DNA of 44,641 nucleotides from Aquimarina algiphila (GTDB lineage Bacteria; Bacteroidota; Bacteroidia; Flavobacteriales; Flavobacteriaceae), in NCBI RefSeq assembly GCF_007489275.1, contig NZ_VLNR01000054.1, forward strand, positions 1 to 44,641, read 5' to 3'. This document shows, one piece after another, positions 1 through 9,570 of the stretch (position 1 is the first letter of the stretch; each line of letters opens with the position of its first letter). The notes beneath the pieces are model-generated. The model saw only the letters and a list, made by a program, of their open reading frames with translations, ran no database searches and was not told the origin of the DNA. Made by a program: the position numbers and the translations under genes.

Positions 1-485
1 AAGTGACGCAAACGTTTAATGCAGCACAACCATCACTTACAATTACAGGTTCTGGCTTTACAGGATTAGATGGAGAGTATTGGGCGACAGAAGATTCGGG
101 TAATTTTGTGTTAGTTTCCAAAACAGGAGGGTTTACTATTTATTTCAGTACAACTGCTATAGCTCCTGATTGTGGAGGTGTTAGCACTACTTCTTTGCAG
201 GATAAATCTAATATTGTAGTAAGCCCTAACCCAGCATCAAGTCATATTAACGTATCTATCGATAATAACATCGAAGCTAAAAGCAGAAATAATGTAATAG
301 ATGTTAGAATCGCAATATTTGATTTGGTTGGTAATGTGGTTAAAGTTAAAAACATACAAAATAGACAACAGCAATTAGAAGCAAAGATATCTGTTGAAGA
401 ATTAACTTCTGGACTATATATATTAGAAACTTTTGATAGAGTATCAAAAAGAAAATATCAAAGTAAGATATTGATTAATAGATAG
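1..485 (+). CDS. C-terminal part of a T9SS-secreted protein
   Basis: The reading frame is open from the left edge of the window, so only the end of the protein is present; the first possible start is a GTG at 3 but the gene very probably begins upstream. The last ~90 residues form a typical Por-secretion (type A) sorting domain: a VSPNPAS motif, an IAIFDLVGNVV strand and a SGLYILET turn, ending in a basic KILINR tail. Such domains direct export across the outer membrane by the type IX system and are then cleaved. The catalytic or binding part lies outside the window, so its job is unknown. A strong hairpin follows the stop codon. Confidence 0.85.
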   Translation, partial: VTQTFNAAQPSLTITGSGFTGLDGEYWATEDSGNFVLVSKTGGFTIYFSTTAIAPDCGGVSTTSLQDKSNIVVSPNPASSHINVSIDNNIEAKSRNNVIDVRIAIFDLVGNVVKVKNIQNRQQQLEAKISVEELTSGLYILETFDRVSKRKYQSKILINR

Positions 486-546
486 TTTTTTTGAAGTCGA
501 CTTTTTAAGGATTATCTTAAAGAAGTGTTTAATCTATTTTATAATA

Positions 547-580
547 AAGAGAGAGGTGAAAAACCTCTCTCTTATATTTT
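547..580 (+). terminator. Rho-independent terminator-like hairpin
   Basis: Perfect 11-bp stem (aagagagaggt / acctctctctt) with a 5-nt gaaaa loop at 547-573, followed by a T-rich tail. It lies 60 bases after the stop of the T9SS protein gene and should end that transcript. Confidence 0.8.
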
Positions 581-956
581 ACCCAAATTAGACAACATGA
601 TAAAAAGCAGGATTATCAGATGATTAAGCTTATATGACGAGTTAAATAAATGTTAAAATAAAACAATAAAAGAGAACTCCTGATCCCCTGATGGAGTGAT
701 AATAGAATTTATTATTTAATCCGAAAATCAAATAATAATCCAGATATAACGAATTCTATTTTTTAAAAGTCAGATGGTAATTTATACAATACATAATCAA
801 GTATTATTAGTATGTTTAATTCCTACAGTTTTGTTGTTTTTTACTTGTTAAATTATGTTAATACCGATTTCATCACATACTACGCAAAGGACTAAATAAT
901 TAAGAATAACGTTTATAAATATTAACTCAAAAACCAAACACAAAACCATTTTAATC
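581..956. other. Non-coding intergenic region
   Basis: About 375 bases without a credible gene. It must hold the promoter of the large secreted protein at 957. I see T-rich stretches near 830-860 but no clean TTTG-n20-TAnnTTTG promoter and no RNA gene. Confidence 0.5.
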
Positions 957-3900
957 ATGAAACTTACAAAACTCAATTTTTTAATTGTATTTTTCCTTTT
1001 TGGGCTAGTAACAAAGGCTCAAACCCCCGAAGGAGAATTAAAAAGATGGCATAAGGTCAGTCTGACTTTTAACGGCCCCAATACCTCTGAGACCGCAAAC
1101 CCAAATCCTTTTTCAGATTTTAGGTTAGAAGTAACATTTACACATCAAACCAGTAATAGAAGTTATACGGTACCCGGGTATTTTGCAGCTTGTGGTAATG
1201 CAGAAAACAATAGCTGTTCTTCAGGTAATAAATGGAGAGTACATTTTGCTCCTGAACAAACAGGAACTTGGAATTGGTCAGCATCATTTAAATCTGGAGC
1301 CAACGTCGCCATAAATGGTGGTGGATCAGGTGCTGGATTTATGGATGGAGCGAGCGGTTCTTTTAATGTAACAGAGTCTGATAAATCAGGAAGAGATCAC
1401 AGAGCAAAAGATAAAGGAAGATTACAATATGTAGGAGAACATTACCTTAGATACTCGGGTACAAACCCTGCAAGTCCCAACGGACCTTGGTTTGTGAAAG
1501 CAGGAGCTGATTCTCCAGAAAATGCACTTAACTATGTAGATTTTGATGCTACACCAAGTTATAACAATAACCTTAATAAAATTGGTAATAAAACATGGCA
1601 GCCTCATCAAAAAGATTATGTAGCTGCAGATGCAAGTTCGTATACATGGAGTAATGATAAAGGAACAGAGATTTTGGGTATGATTAATTACCTTTCTTCT
1701 CAAGGAGCAAATGTAGTCTCTTTCTTAACTTGGAATACAAGTGGAGATGGAGGAGCTGTTTTTCCTCATGTTTTAAAAGTTTCTGAGCAAGAATATGGTA
1801 ATACAGGAAGAGCACAACAGTGGAATAAAGTACATCATGATCGTTTTGATGTGTCCAAATTGGCCCAATGGGAAAAAATGATGGAGTATGCAGATAAAAA
1901 AGGTATATATCTTCATTTTAAAACCATGGAAACAGAAAATGATAATAAAATGGATGGCGATAATTTTGGTAGAGAAAGAAAATTATACTACCGAGAGTTA
2001 ATTGCTAGGTTTAGTCATCATTTAGCACTTAATTGGAATCTTACAGAAGAGACTACTCTTAAGGATAATGTAGCAAAGGCTACAGCATCATACATTAAGG
2101 ATGTAGATCCATATGATCATAATATTGTAATTCATACGTATCCTAACCAACAAGATCAAAGATATAACCCTTTACTAGGTAATAGCTCTGTCTTAACTGG
2201 TGCTTCTATTCAAACAGATAAGAATAAAGTACATAACGATGTTAAACGATGGTTAGAAAAATCTCGTAATGCAGGTAGAAAATGGGTTGTAGCTAACGAT
2301 GAACAAGGTCCGGCTTCAACTGGAATTAGAGTTTCTGATAAAGAGGTAAGACACAAAGTCTTGTGGGGTACACTTATGGCCGGAGGAACTGGTGTAGAAT
2401 ACTATAGTGGTTATACAAATAATGATGGTGATATAAACGGAAACGATCATCGTAAAAGAGGAAATAAATATAAAGAAGGAGGATACGCTCTTAACTTTTT
2501 TAATAAGTACCTGCAGAAGGATATGGTAAAAATGACCTCTTCAGATGGTGTAACAGGAGATGGAAACGATTATGTTCTTGCAAACGCAGGAAAAATATAT
2601 GCTGTTTACAGACCAAATGGTGGGTCTACAGGATTAAGCTTACCCGCAGGAAATAATAAATATGATGTACAGTGGTATAACCCACGTAGTGGAGGTAACC
2701 TAACTGCTAAAACAACCTTAGGAAGTAATTTGGTTGCTCCTGATAATAATGACTGGGTAGCACTAATTACTAGTAAAGATGGAAATGGAAACGGTGGTGG
2801 AGGCACTTGTGACAACACAAAAACAACTACATCGTCTCAGGATGCTTATTTACAAGGAAGCACTAGATTTAATACTGCAGATCTTAGAGTAGAAAGTGGA
2901 AATAGAGTTTCTTATATTAAATTTACGGCACCTTCAACTACAGAAAAAGTTACCGGAGTAAAATTAGAACTTACCGTATCTACAGATAATGGTAATGGAC
3001 TAATAGAAATTTTTAAAGGGAGTTCTAATAACTGGACAGAAGGTAACCTTTCTAACAGTAATAAACCGGCTGAAGGAACTAAAATAGGATCTCTTAATAC
3101 TACATATAGTGTAGGTCAATCTTACCAATGGGATTTATCAGGAATCGCTCCTGGTGAAACTGTTTCTTTGATTGTAAAACAAACTGGTGGTAACGATGTA
3201 TCTTTTTATTCTAAAGAAGGAGCAACAGCGCCAAAACTTATTTTCGAACTTGATTGCGAAGATGCAGGTGGAAGCGGAAATTGTGGAACGGTTGCTATGA
3301 AGTCAATTTCAGATTTTCCAACACTATCAGTAACTGGTTTTTCTCCTGCATATAAAGACAATGTAAGAAATGCAGTAGCAATAGATGCTTCACAATATAA
3401 AGATAAGTTCGCTGCTGCAGAATCAACTTTTGATGGTGAAACAGGTAAATATGATATCAAATTAACAACGCTTACAGAGATTGATGGAGAATCTACCTAT
3501 AGAATTTCTGTAGATGGTGTAAGAGTAGGGGAATTTAAAAATCCTACCACTACAACAGATTATGCTGAATCAGGAACTACTTTTAAAGATATTGAAGTTA
3601 AAAAAGGAGCGAAAATTAGAGTAGAATTTAATTCGCATACTAATGGTAATATTCCTGAAGGAAACGGTACAGCGTTTTCTCGTGGTAGATGGACAGCACT
3701 CGATTTCATTTGCCAGGGGGGCGGAGGTACTGACGGAGGTGGAGATACCGACGGAGGAGAAGGTTGTGTTGCTTTAGAGAAAAACGGAGTAGTAGCTGTA
3801 GAAGCAGAACATTTTGCAAGCCAGGAAAAAACAGGTAAAAGAAAATGGTATGTTCTTGAAGGTAGTACAACAGGAACTCCAACCCCAGATCCTGATCCAA

Positions 3901-5816
3901 ATCATGCTAGTGGAGCTAGTAGTGGTGGATACTTAGAAATTTTACCTGATACAAGAGTTACACATGGTGATCCATTAATTGCTGGTGAAAACTTTAGCAA
4001 TGTGGCTGGTCAACTTACCATTGTAAATTACAAAGTGAAGTTTACAAGTGCTGGTAGATATTTTGTTTGGGTTCGTGCTCATTCTACTGGTACAGAAGAT
4101 AACGGAGTACACGTTGGTCTTAATGGTACATGGCCTGCATCAGGAAATAGAATGCAGTGGTGTAATGGTAAAAATCAATGGACTTGGGAAAGTAAACAAC
4201 GTACAGCAGCAAATCACTGTGGCGAAGAACGTAAAATCTATTTGGATATTCCATCTGCCGGAGTGCATACAATCTCATTTTCTTTAAGAGAAGACGGATT
4301 TGAAATGGATAAGTTTGTATTGTCTAAAACTTATACAAAACCTACAGGTAATGGCCCAGCAGAAGTTTTGGTAGATTGTAACACCGGATCAGAAAATGCT
4401 AAGCCACAAGTAGGGATGACATCTCCAGCGAGCGGAACAACTTTTGGTAAAGAAGAAACCATTACACTTAGCGCAAATGCATCTGATAGTGATGGTACAG
4501 TAGCTAAGGTTGAGTTTTATATAGGAACGAACAAGGTTGGTGAAGATACAACAGCTCCTTATGAGATTACAACAACAATTCCTAATATAGGATCTTACAA
4601 CGTCACCGCAAAAGCAACAGATGATAAAGGAGCTTCAACTACTTCGGCGAGTGTTATTATCGAAATAGAGGATAATACGATGCCTCCGGCAAGTACTGTT
4701 GATATTCCAGGAAATTTTGAAGCAGAAAGTTTTAGCGCGAAGTCAGGAGGTGTAAAAATAGAAAACACTCCTGGAACGACAGGTAAAAATTTAGGGTTTA
4801 TTAAAAATAACGATTATGTAGAGTATAATGCAAATGTGCAATCTAGTGGAGAATATACTGTAGATATTTTTGCATCAAGTGCTGGTGTTGGTGGAACAAT
4901 AGATATTGTAGAAGCAGGAACAGTGGTTGGTTCTGTAGATATACCGGTTAATAGTCAATGGCATGATTACAAAAAGTATTCTGTAAATGTTTTACTTTCT
5001 ACAGGAGAAAAAACCATAAGATTGACATTTAAAGGAGGATCTGGATATTTATTTAATATAGATAAAGTCATGACCACCAAAATAGCAGCGCCTGTAGAGC
5101 AAACGATTACGTTATCACCAATTCATGATGCGTATTTACAAGGAACAACAAGATATAACAATGGATTGGTTAGAATAGAACAAAATAAGAGAACAGGATA
5201 TTTGATGTTTGACCTTTCATCTATTAACGGTGCTATAACTAAGGCAGAATTAAAATTTAAAGTAAATTCTGATTCGGGTAATGGTAATCTTAATATACAT
5301 AAAGGAAGTTCTAATACCTGGACAGAGGCGAATTTATCCAATACTAATAAGCCATCTGCAGGAGTTGTATTAGGGAATCTAAACTCTACTTATGGATTAG
5401 GTAATGTAAAAACAATACCTCTTAATGAAGGGGCAATATCTGGAGATGCATTATCATTAGTGCTTAATGTAACTTCAGGAAATGATTTTGCATTTGCATC
5501 AAAAGAGAATGCATCTAATACTCCTCCACAATTGGTAATTACCTATGAAGGAGCAAAACTGCAAAGTTTAGCTAGCAAAAAGAAAAATGGAATTAGTGTT
5601 TTTCCAAACCCTGTAATAGATATAGTTAATATATCTGGAGTATCTAATGGATCTAAGATTACAATTTTTAATTCAATCGGACTATTACAGAAAGAGATAC
5701 AACTAAAAGAGGGTCAAAACTCAATAAATATTAATGATTTACCTTCTGGATATTATATTTTAAATGTAATGAATGCTAACAAAGTTATTTCGAGAACCAA
5801 AGTTCTTAAACAATAA
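957..5816 (+). CDS. Large modular T9SS-secreted glycoside-hydrolase-like protein
   Basis: A 1619-residue exported protein. Modules seen in order: signal peptide (1-21, ending TKAQ); DUF5060-like beta domain (about 27-140); a TIM-barrel-like region (about 150-520) with NWNLTEE near 360 and ANDEQG near 447, plausible acid/base and nucleophile positions; a small beta domain to ~606; a CBM96-like module (~620-765, SQDAYLQGSTRF); an unnamed beta module (~775-920); a Gly/Asp linker; an EAEHF-type module (~935-1140); an Ig-like repeat (~1150-1240); a CBM6-like module (~1255-1380); a second CBM96-like module (~1385-1530, IHDAYLQGTTRY); and a T9SS sorting domain (from ~1545, VFPNPV). This architecture is typical of marine polysaccharide-degrading enzymes. 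The substrate is not evident; an algal galactan would fit the galactose genes nearby, but that is inference. It has its own terminator. Confidence 0.8.
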   Translation: MKLTKLNFLIVFFLFGLVTKAQTPEGELKRWHKVSLTFNGPNTSETANPNPFSDFRLEVTFTHQTSNRSYTVPGYFAACGNAENNSCSSGNKWRVHFAPEQTGTWNWSASFKSGANVAINGGGSGAGFMDGASGSFNVTESDKSGRDHRAKDKGRLQYVGEHYLRYSGTNPASPNGPWFVKAGADSPENALNYVDFDATPSYNNNLNKIGNKTWQPHQKDYVAADASSYTWSNDKGTEILGMINYLSSQGANVVSFLTWNTSGDGGAVFPHVLKVSEQEYGNTGRAQQWNKVHHDRFDVSKLAQWEKMMEYADKKGIYLHFKTMETENDNKMDGDNFGRERKLYYRELIARFSHHLALNWNLTEETTLKDNVAKATASYIKDVDPYDHNIVIHTYPNQQDQRYNPLLGNSSVLTGASIQTDKNKVHNDVKRWLEKSRNAGRKWVVANDEQGPASTGIRVSDKEVRHKVLWGTLMAGGTGVEYYSGYTNNDGDINGNDHRKRGNKYKEGGYALNFFNKYLQKDMVKMTSSDGVTGDGNDYVLANAGKIYAVYRPNGGSTGLSLPAGNNKYDVQWYNPRSGGNLTAKTTLGSNLVAPDNNDWVALITSKDGNGNGGGGTCDNTKTTTSSQDAYLQGSTRFNTADLRVESGNRVSYIKFTAPSTTEKVTGVKLELTVSTDNGNGLIEIFKGSSNNWTEGNLSNSNKPAEGTKIGSLNTTYSVGQSYQWDLSGIAPGETVSLIVKQTGGNDVSFYSKEGATAPKLIFELDCEDAGGSGNCGTVAMKSISDFPTLSVTGFSPAYKDNVRNAVAIDASQYKDKFAAAESTFDGETGKYDIKLTTLTEIDGESTYRISVDGVRVGEFKNPTTTTDYAESGTTFKDIEVKKGAKIRVEFNSHTNGNIPEGNGTAFSRGRWTALDFICQGGGGTDGGGDTDGGEGCVALEKNGVVAVEAEHFASQEKTGKRKWYVLEGSTTGTPTPDPDPNHASGASSGGYLEILPDTRVTHGDPLIAGENFSNVAGQLTIVNYKVKFTSAGRYFVWVRAHSTGTEDNGVHVGLNGTWPASGNRMQWCNGKNQWTWESKQRTAANHCGEERKIYLDIPSAGVHTISFSLREDGFEMDKFVLSKTYTKPTGNGPAEVLVDCNTGSENAKPQVGMTSPASGTTFGKEETITLSANASDSDGTVAKVEFYIGTNKVGEDTTAPYEITTTIPNIGSYNVTAKATDDKGASTTSASVIIEIEDNTMPPASTVDIPGNFEAESFSAKSGGVKIENTPGTTGKNLGFIKNNDYVEYNANVQSSGEYTVDIFASSAGVGGTIDIVEAGTVVGSVDIPVNSQWHDYKKYSVNVLLSTGEKTIRLTFKGGSGYLFNIDKVMTTKIAAPVEQTITLSPIHDAYLQGTTRYNNGLVRIEQNKRTGYLMFDLSSINGAITKAELKFKVNSDSGNGNLNIHKGSSNTWTEANLSNTNKPSAGVVLGNLNSTYGLGNVKTIPLNEGAISGDALSLVLNVTSGNDFAFASKENASNTPPQLVITYEGAKLQSLASKKKNGISVFPNPVIDIVNISGVSNGSKITIFNSIGLLQKEIQLKEGQNSININDLPSGYYILNVMNANKVISRTKVLKQ

Positions 5817-5835
5817 TAAAAAAGAGTTAGTTACT

Positions 5836-5867
5836 AAAAAGGGGAGCTATTTAGCTCCCCTTTTTTT
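5836..5867 (+). terminator. Strong Rho-independent terminator
   Basis: Perfect 13-bp stem (aaaaaggggagct / agctccccttttt) with an ATTT loop and a seven-T run, 20 bases after the stop of the large secreted protein. Confidence 0.92.
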
Positions 5868-5890
5868 ATGGTTTTTTTTGAGTAAATAAT

Positions 5891-5978
5891 CCTCGGGGTA
5901 AACCCACAGGGCATTCGTATGGAACTGAATTTTAATTTCGAGGCAAGCCTCGGGGTATTATACCCTTTGGCGGTGCCA
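5891..5978. repeat. GC-rich structured intergenic element
   Basis: In an otherwise AT-rich 313-base gap, this stretch holds cctcggggta twice (5891-5900 and about 5948-5957) and three small hairpins in a row: cgaggc-aa-gcctcg (5939-5952), gggtat-t-ataccc (5953-5965) and tggc-ggt-gcca (5968-5978). It codes for nothing credible. It looks like a dispersed palindromic repeat or a structured RNA; only a genome-wide search can tell. The rest of the gap (5979-6129) is plain leader of the TonB receptor gene. Confidence 0.4.
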
Positions 5979-6129
5979 ATAAAATAGAAAAGATTAGAAT
6001 AAATATTTGTTAAAGAAGCAACCCTTTGTTTTTTCAATTGTCCATGGATGTATAAAAACTACCAAAAGGTTCAATTATCAATTTGTAGAAAAAAATTGAA
6101 TCTCATCAATTAAAACAGTGTAAAAACAA

Positions 6130-8553
6130 ATGAACATGCTTCGAAATTCCAAATTTAAAAATCAAAGAACAAGGACCTACATCCTCATGATGTGTTGCCT
6201 TACGATGCTTTTGGCAAATACAACAGTTGTGAATGCTCAAGAGAGTTACAGTTTAAGTGGTACAATTAAGGATATTAATAATGGAGAAACACTTTTTGGT
6301 GCCTCTGTTTTTTTTAAAGGAACCTCAATTGGTGTAATTACCAATGAATATGGTTTTTACTCGATTACAGCTCCAAAAGGAAACTATACATTGGTTGTTT
6401 CTTATGTTGGATATACAGATATGAGTAAAGAAATTATACTGGATAAAAATCAAAAAGTAAATTTTGAGGTTACAGAATCTTCTACGCAATTAGATGAGGT
6501 TATCATCAAAAGTGAAGAATCAGAGCGTGTAAGCCTCAGAAAACCAGAAATGAGTGTCTCCAAACTTAATATTAAGACGGTAAAACAAATGCCTGTGGTA
6601 TTAGGAGAAGTTGATATTGTAAAATCTATTCAGATGCTTCCCGGAGTGACTAATAATGGGGAAGGATCTAGTGGATTTCATGTAAGAGGCGGTGCGGCAG
6701 ATCAAAATTTGGTATTACTTGATGAGGCTATAATTTATAATACTTCTCATTTATTAGGGTTCTTTTCGATTTTTAATGCAGATGCAATTAAAGATATTAA
6801 ATTATATAAAGGAGGGATTCCTGCTCGTTTTGGAGGTAGAACCTCTTCTGTTTTGGATGTTCGTCAAAAAGATGGAAACAACAAGAACTTTGCTCTTACT
6901 GGCGGAATAGGAGTAATTTCTAGTCGAATTGCTGCCGAAGGCCCGATGTTTAATGACAAAGGTTCTTTTCTTGTAGCAGGTAGAGGTTCGTATTTAGATT
7001 TAATCTTAAAAGCAGCTGGAGAGAAAAATACAGTAGGGTTTTATGATGTAAATCTTAAAACCAATTATAGTATAAGCGAAAACAATAAACTATACCTGTC
7101 TGGATATTATGGTAGAGATACCTTCAAATTTGGAAATAATTTCAAAACCAGCTACGGAAACGTTTCGGGAAACTTAAGATGGAATCATATTTTTAATGAT
7201 AAATTATTTTCAAACTTATCCCTTATTTATAGTAAGTATGATTATGATTTAGATATTGCTATAGAACAATTCGAATGGATTTCTTCGATTAATAATTATA
7301 ATGCAAAGTATGACCTTAAGTACTACGCAAGTGATAAATTTAAATTAGATTTTGGAGTAAGTGGTATCTATTACGACTTTGATCCGGGACAAGTAGAACC
7401 AACATCTGAAAGTTCGTCAGTGAATCCGTTAACATTAGATCAGAAAAGAGCTGTTGAGAGTGGAGTATATGTAAATGCAGAACACAAAATCAGTGATAAA
7501 CTCTCTGTACAATATGGTGTTAGATATAGTGCTTTTAGTAGATTAGGAGGGCAAGCACTGGTAGACTATGCAAATAATCAACCTGTTGTATATAATACCG
7601 CTTTAGGAATATATGAAAGAGGGACCGAAATAGGAGAAACTGATTTTAAGAAAAGCGAAAGCATCAAAAGCTTTGGTAATTTTGAACCTAGAGCCTCTTT
7701 GGCATATCAATTAAATGAGTACTCCTCTGTAAAAATGGGCTACTCTAGGGTTGCTCAATACATTCATTTGCTATCGAATACAACTGCGATTACTCCTTTG
7801 GATGTATGGACTCCTAGTGGAAAATATATAAAACCTCAATTATCAGATCAATATGCATTAGGGTATTTTAGAAATTTTAAAGATAAAATGTATTCTTTGG
7901 AGGTAGAAGCATATTATAAAACTACAGATAATAGAATCGATTATATAGATGGCTCTGATTTGATAGGAAATAATACTATTGAAACCGAAATTTTGAATGG
8001 AGAATCCAGAGCTTACGGATTAGAGTTACTATTTCGTAAAAACGAAGGTAACTTCACAGGATGGCTTGCATATACAGTATCAAAATCAGAGCAACGAACG
8101 CTTGGAGATAATGCTGGTGGACCTGGTATCAATAATGGAGATTGGTATAATACTGCATTTGATAGAACACATGATGTTTCACTTACCGGATCATATAAGT
8201 TAAATGATAAGTGGACTTTTGGAACCAATCTGGTTTTTCAAACCGGAAGACCAGTTACCTACCCTAATGGTCAATTCGAATATGAAGGATTATCTATAGC
8301 TACTTATGCTGATCGAAATTCTGATCGCTTACCAGCATATCATAGACTAGATATTTCTGCAACATATAGACCGAATAGAAAACCCAATAAAAGATGGAAA
8401 GGAGAATGGGTCTTTGGGATTTATAATGTATACAATCAGAAAAATGCAGCTTCAATCTCTTTTGGTCAAAATGTTGAAACAGGAGCAAATGAAGCAACAA
8501 GAACAGCGATTTTTGGGATAGTACCTTCGATAACGTATAACTTTAAATTTTAA
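6130..8553 (+). CDS. TonB-dependent outer-membrane receptor with CarboxypepD-like domain
   Basis: An 807-residue outer-membrane transporter. After a signal peptide (cleavage near VNAQ, ~37) comes a carboxypeptidase-regulatory-like beta domain (~40-120: LSGTIKDINNGETLFGASV), a plug domain (~120-240, with GGAADQNLVLLDEA and the GGIPARFGGR motif) and a ~550-residue beta-barrel ending in the aromatic strand ITYNFKF. It is shorter than SusC proteins and belongs to the receptor type that is usually followed by a DUF4249 lipoprotein, as here. The ligand is unknown. ATG 6130 is used; ATG 6136 is an alternative with nearly the same signal peptide. Confidence 0.88.
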   Translation: MNMLRNSKFKNQRTRTYILMMCCLTMLLANTTVVNAQESYSLSGTIKDINNGETLFGASVFFKGTSIGVITNEYGFYSITAPKGNYTLVVSYVGYTDMSKEIILDKNQKVNFEVTESSTQLDEVIIKSEESERVSLRKPEMSVSKLNIKTVKQMPVVLGEVDIVKSIQMLPGVTNNGEGSSGFHVRGGAADQNLVLLDEAIIYNTSHLLGFFSIFNADAIKDIKLYKGGIPARFGGRTSSVLDVRQKDGNNKNFALTGGIGVISSRIAAEGPMFNDKGSFLVAGRGSYLDLILKAAGEKNTVGFYDVNLKTNYSISENNKLYLSGYYGRDTFKFGNNFKTSYGNVSGNLRWNHIFNDKLFSNLSLIYSKYDYDLDIAIEQFEWISSINNYNAKYDLKYYASDKFKLDFGVSGIYYDFDPGQVEPTSESSSVNPLTLDQKRAVESGVYVNAEHKISDKLSVQYGVRYSAFSRLGGQALVDYANNQPVVYNTALGIYERGTEIGETDFKKSESIKSFGNFEPRASLAYQLNEYSSVKMGYSRVAQYIHLLSNTTAITPLDVWTPSGKYIKPQLSDQYALGYFRNFKDKMYSLEVEAYYKTTDNRIDYIDGSDLIGNNTIETEILNGESRAYGLELLFRKNEGNFTGWLAYTVSKSEQRTLGDNAGGPGINNGDWYNTAFDRTHDVSLTGSYKLNDKWTFGTNLVFQTGRPVTYPNGQFEYEGLSIATYADRNSDRLPAYHRLDISATYRPNRKPNKRWKGEWVFGIYNVYNQKNAASISFGQNVETGANEATRTAIFGIVPSITYNFKF

Positions 8554-8638
8554 TGTGATGAAATACAGGTATTATACAAACCAAAATAAGTATTTGCAGA
8601 TTGTATTTAAGACTAAAAAAACGATAAAAGATAAACAG

Positions 8639-9481
8639 ATGAAAGCATATTTAACAATCATAATAGCATTGTTTGCTATCGTCTTTACATCCTGTGAAGA
8701 TGTAATAGATGTAGACGTACAGACAGCACCCACCAGACTCACTATCGAAGCTTCATTGGATTGGGAAAAGGGAACTGCAGGAAATAATCAAACTATAAAA
8801 TTAAGTACCTCCACTCCATTTTTTGATACAAACTCAGATACTGGTGTTACCGGTGCTTCTGTAAAAGTCACTAATGATACAAATGGGGCCGAGTTTATTT
8901 TTGCAGATCAAAATAATGGAGAGTATACCACTACAGATTTTGTGCCTATACTTAATCAATCCTATACTTTAGAAGTCGTGTATAATGGTGAAAACTACAC
9001 CGCTACAGAAACACTGATGCCAGTAGTAGATATCAAAGAGGTTACTCAGTCCACAGAAAATGGTTTTGATGATGAGATTCTGGAAGTGAATATATTTTTT
9101 GATGACCCCGCTGATGAGGATAATTTTTATCTTTTTAGATTCAAAGAAGAAGGAGATCTTTTAGCAGAGTTCGAAGATTTTGATGATGAATTTACAAATG
9201 GAAGAGAAATTAGTTGGTATTATGAAAAGGAAGAAGATGAGGATACCAATACCGAAGAATTTACTTCAGGAGATGTTGTAGATATTGATTTATATGGTAT
9301 TTCTGAAGCATACTATAACTACATAACTATACTCATAGAACAATCAGAAGGAGTAGGTCTTTTTAGTGCAACTCCTGTTGCTTTAAAAGGAAATTGTATT
9401 AATCTGGATAACCGGGAGAACTATGCTAATGGGTATTTTAGAGTAACGCAAGTAGTAAGAACCAGATATACTTTTGAGTAG
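8639..9481 (+). CDS. DUF4249 family lipoprotein
   Basis: About 280 residues. I chose ATG 8639 over an in-frame ATG at 8555 because the former opens directly on a lipoprotein signal (MKAYLTIIIALFAI, lipobox FTSC). The mature part begins CEDVIDVDVQTAP, characteristic of DUF4249, with Ig-like strands (TRLTIEASLDW, YTLEVVYNGENYTATET) and a very acidic middle (FEDFDDE, EKEEDEDTNTEE). DUF4249 proteins are routinely encoded just after this type of TonB receptor and are presumed surface partners; the ligand is unknown. A bidirectional terminator separates it from the convergent HAD gene. Confidence 0.82.
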   Translation: MKAYLTIIIALFAIVFTSCEDVIDVDVQTAPTRLTIEASLDWEKGTAGNNQTIKLSTSTPFFDTNSDTGVTGASVKVTNDTNGAEFIFADQNNGEYTTTDFVPILNQSYTLEVVYNGENYTATETLMPVVDIKEVTQSTENGFDDEILEVNIFFDDPADEDNFYLFRFKEEGDLLAEFEDFDDEFTNGREISWYYEKEEDEDTNTEEFTSGDVVDIDLYGISEAYYNYITILIEQSEGVGLFSATPVALKGNCINLDNRENYANGYFRVTQVVRTRYTFE

Positions 9482-9510
9482 TTAAGGCTAATAATAGTTT
9501 TATAAGATGG

Positions 9511-9543
9511 AAAATGCCCCAAAAAACTTGGGGCATTTTTATA
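9511..9543. terminator. Bidirectional Rho-independent terminator
   Basis: A 12-bp stem (aaaatgccccaa / ttggggcatttt) with a 5-nt loop, flanked by A-runs on one side and T-runs on the other. It sits between two convergent genes and can stop transcription from both. Confidence 0.88.
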
Positions 9544-9570
9544 TCTATTAACAAATTCTACTGTATTTAA

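Noticed and set aside
3715..3765. Repeat-rich GGAGGT tract suggesting a microsatellite
   Set aside because: It encodes the Gly/Asp linker between two modules of the large secreted protein and is an ordinary interdomain linker.
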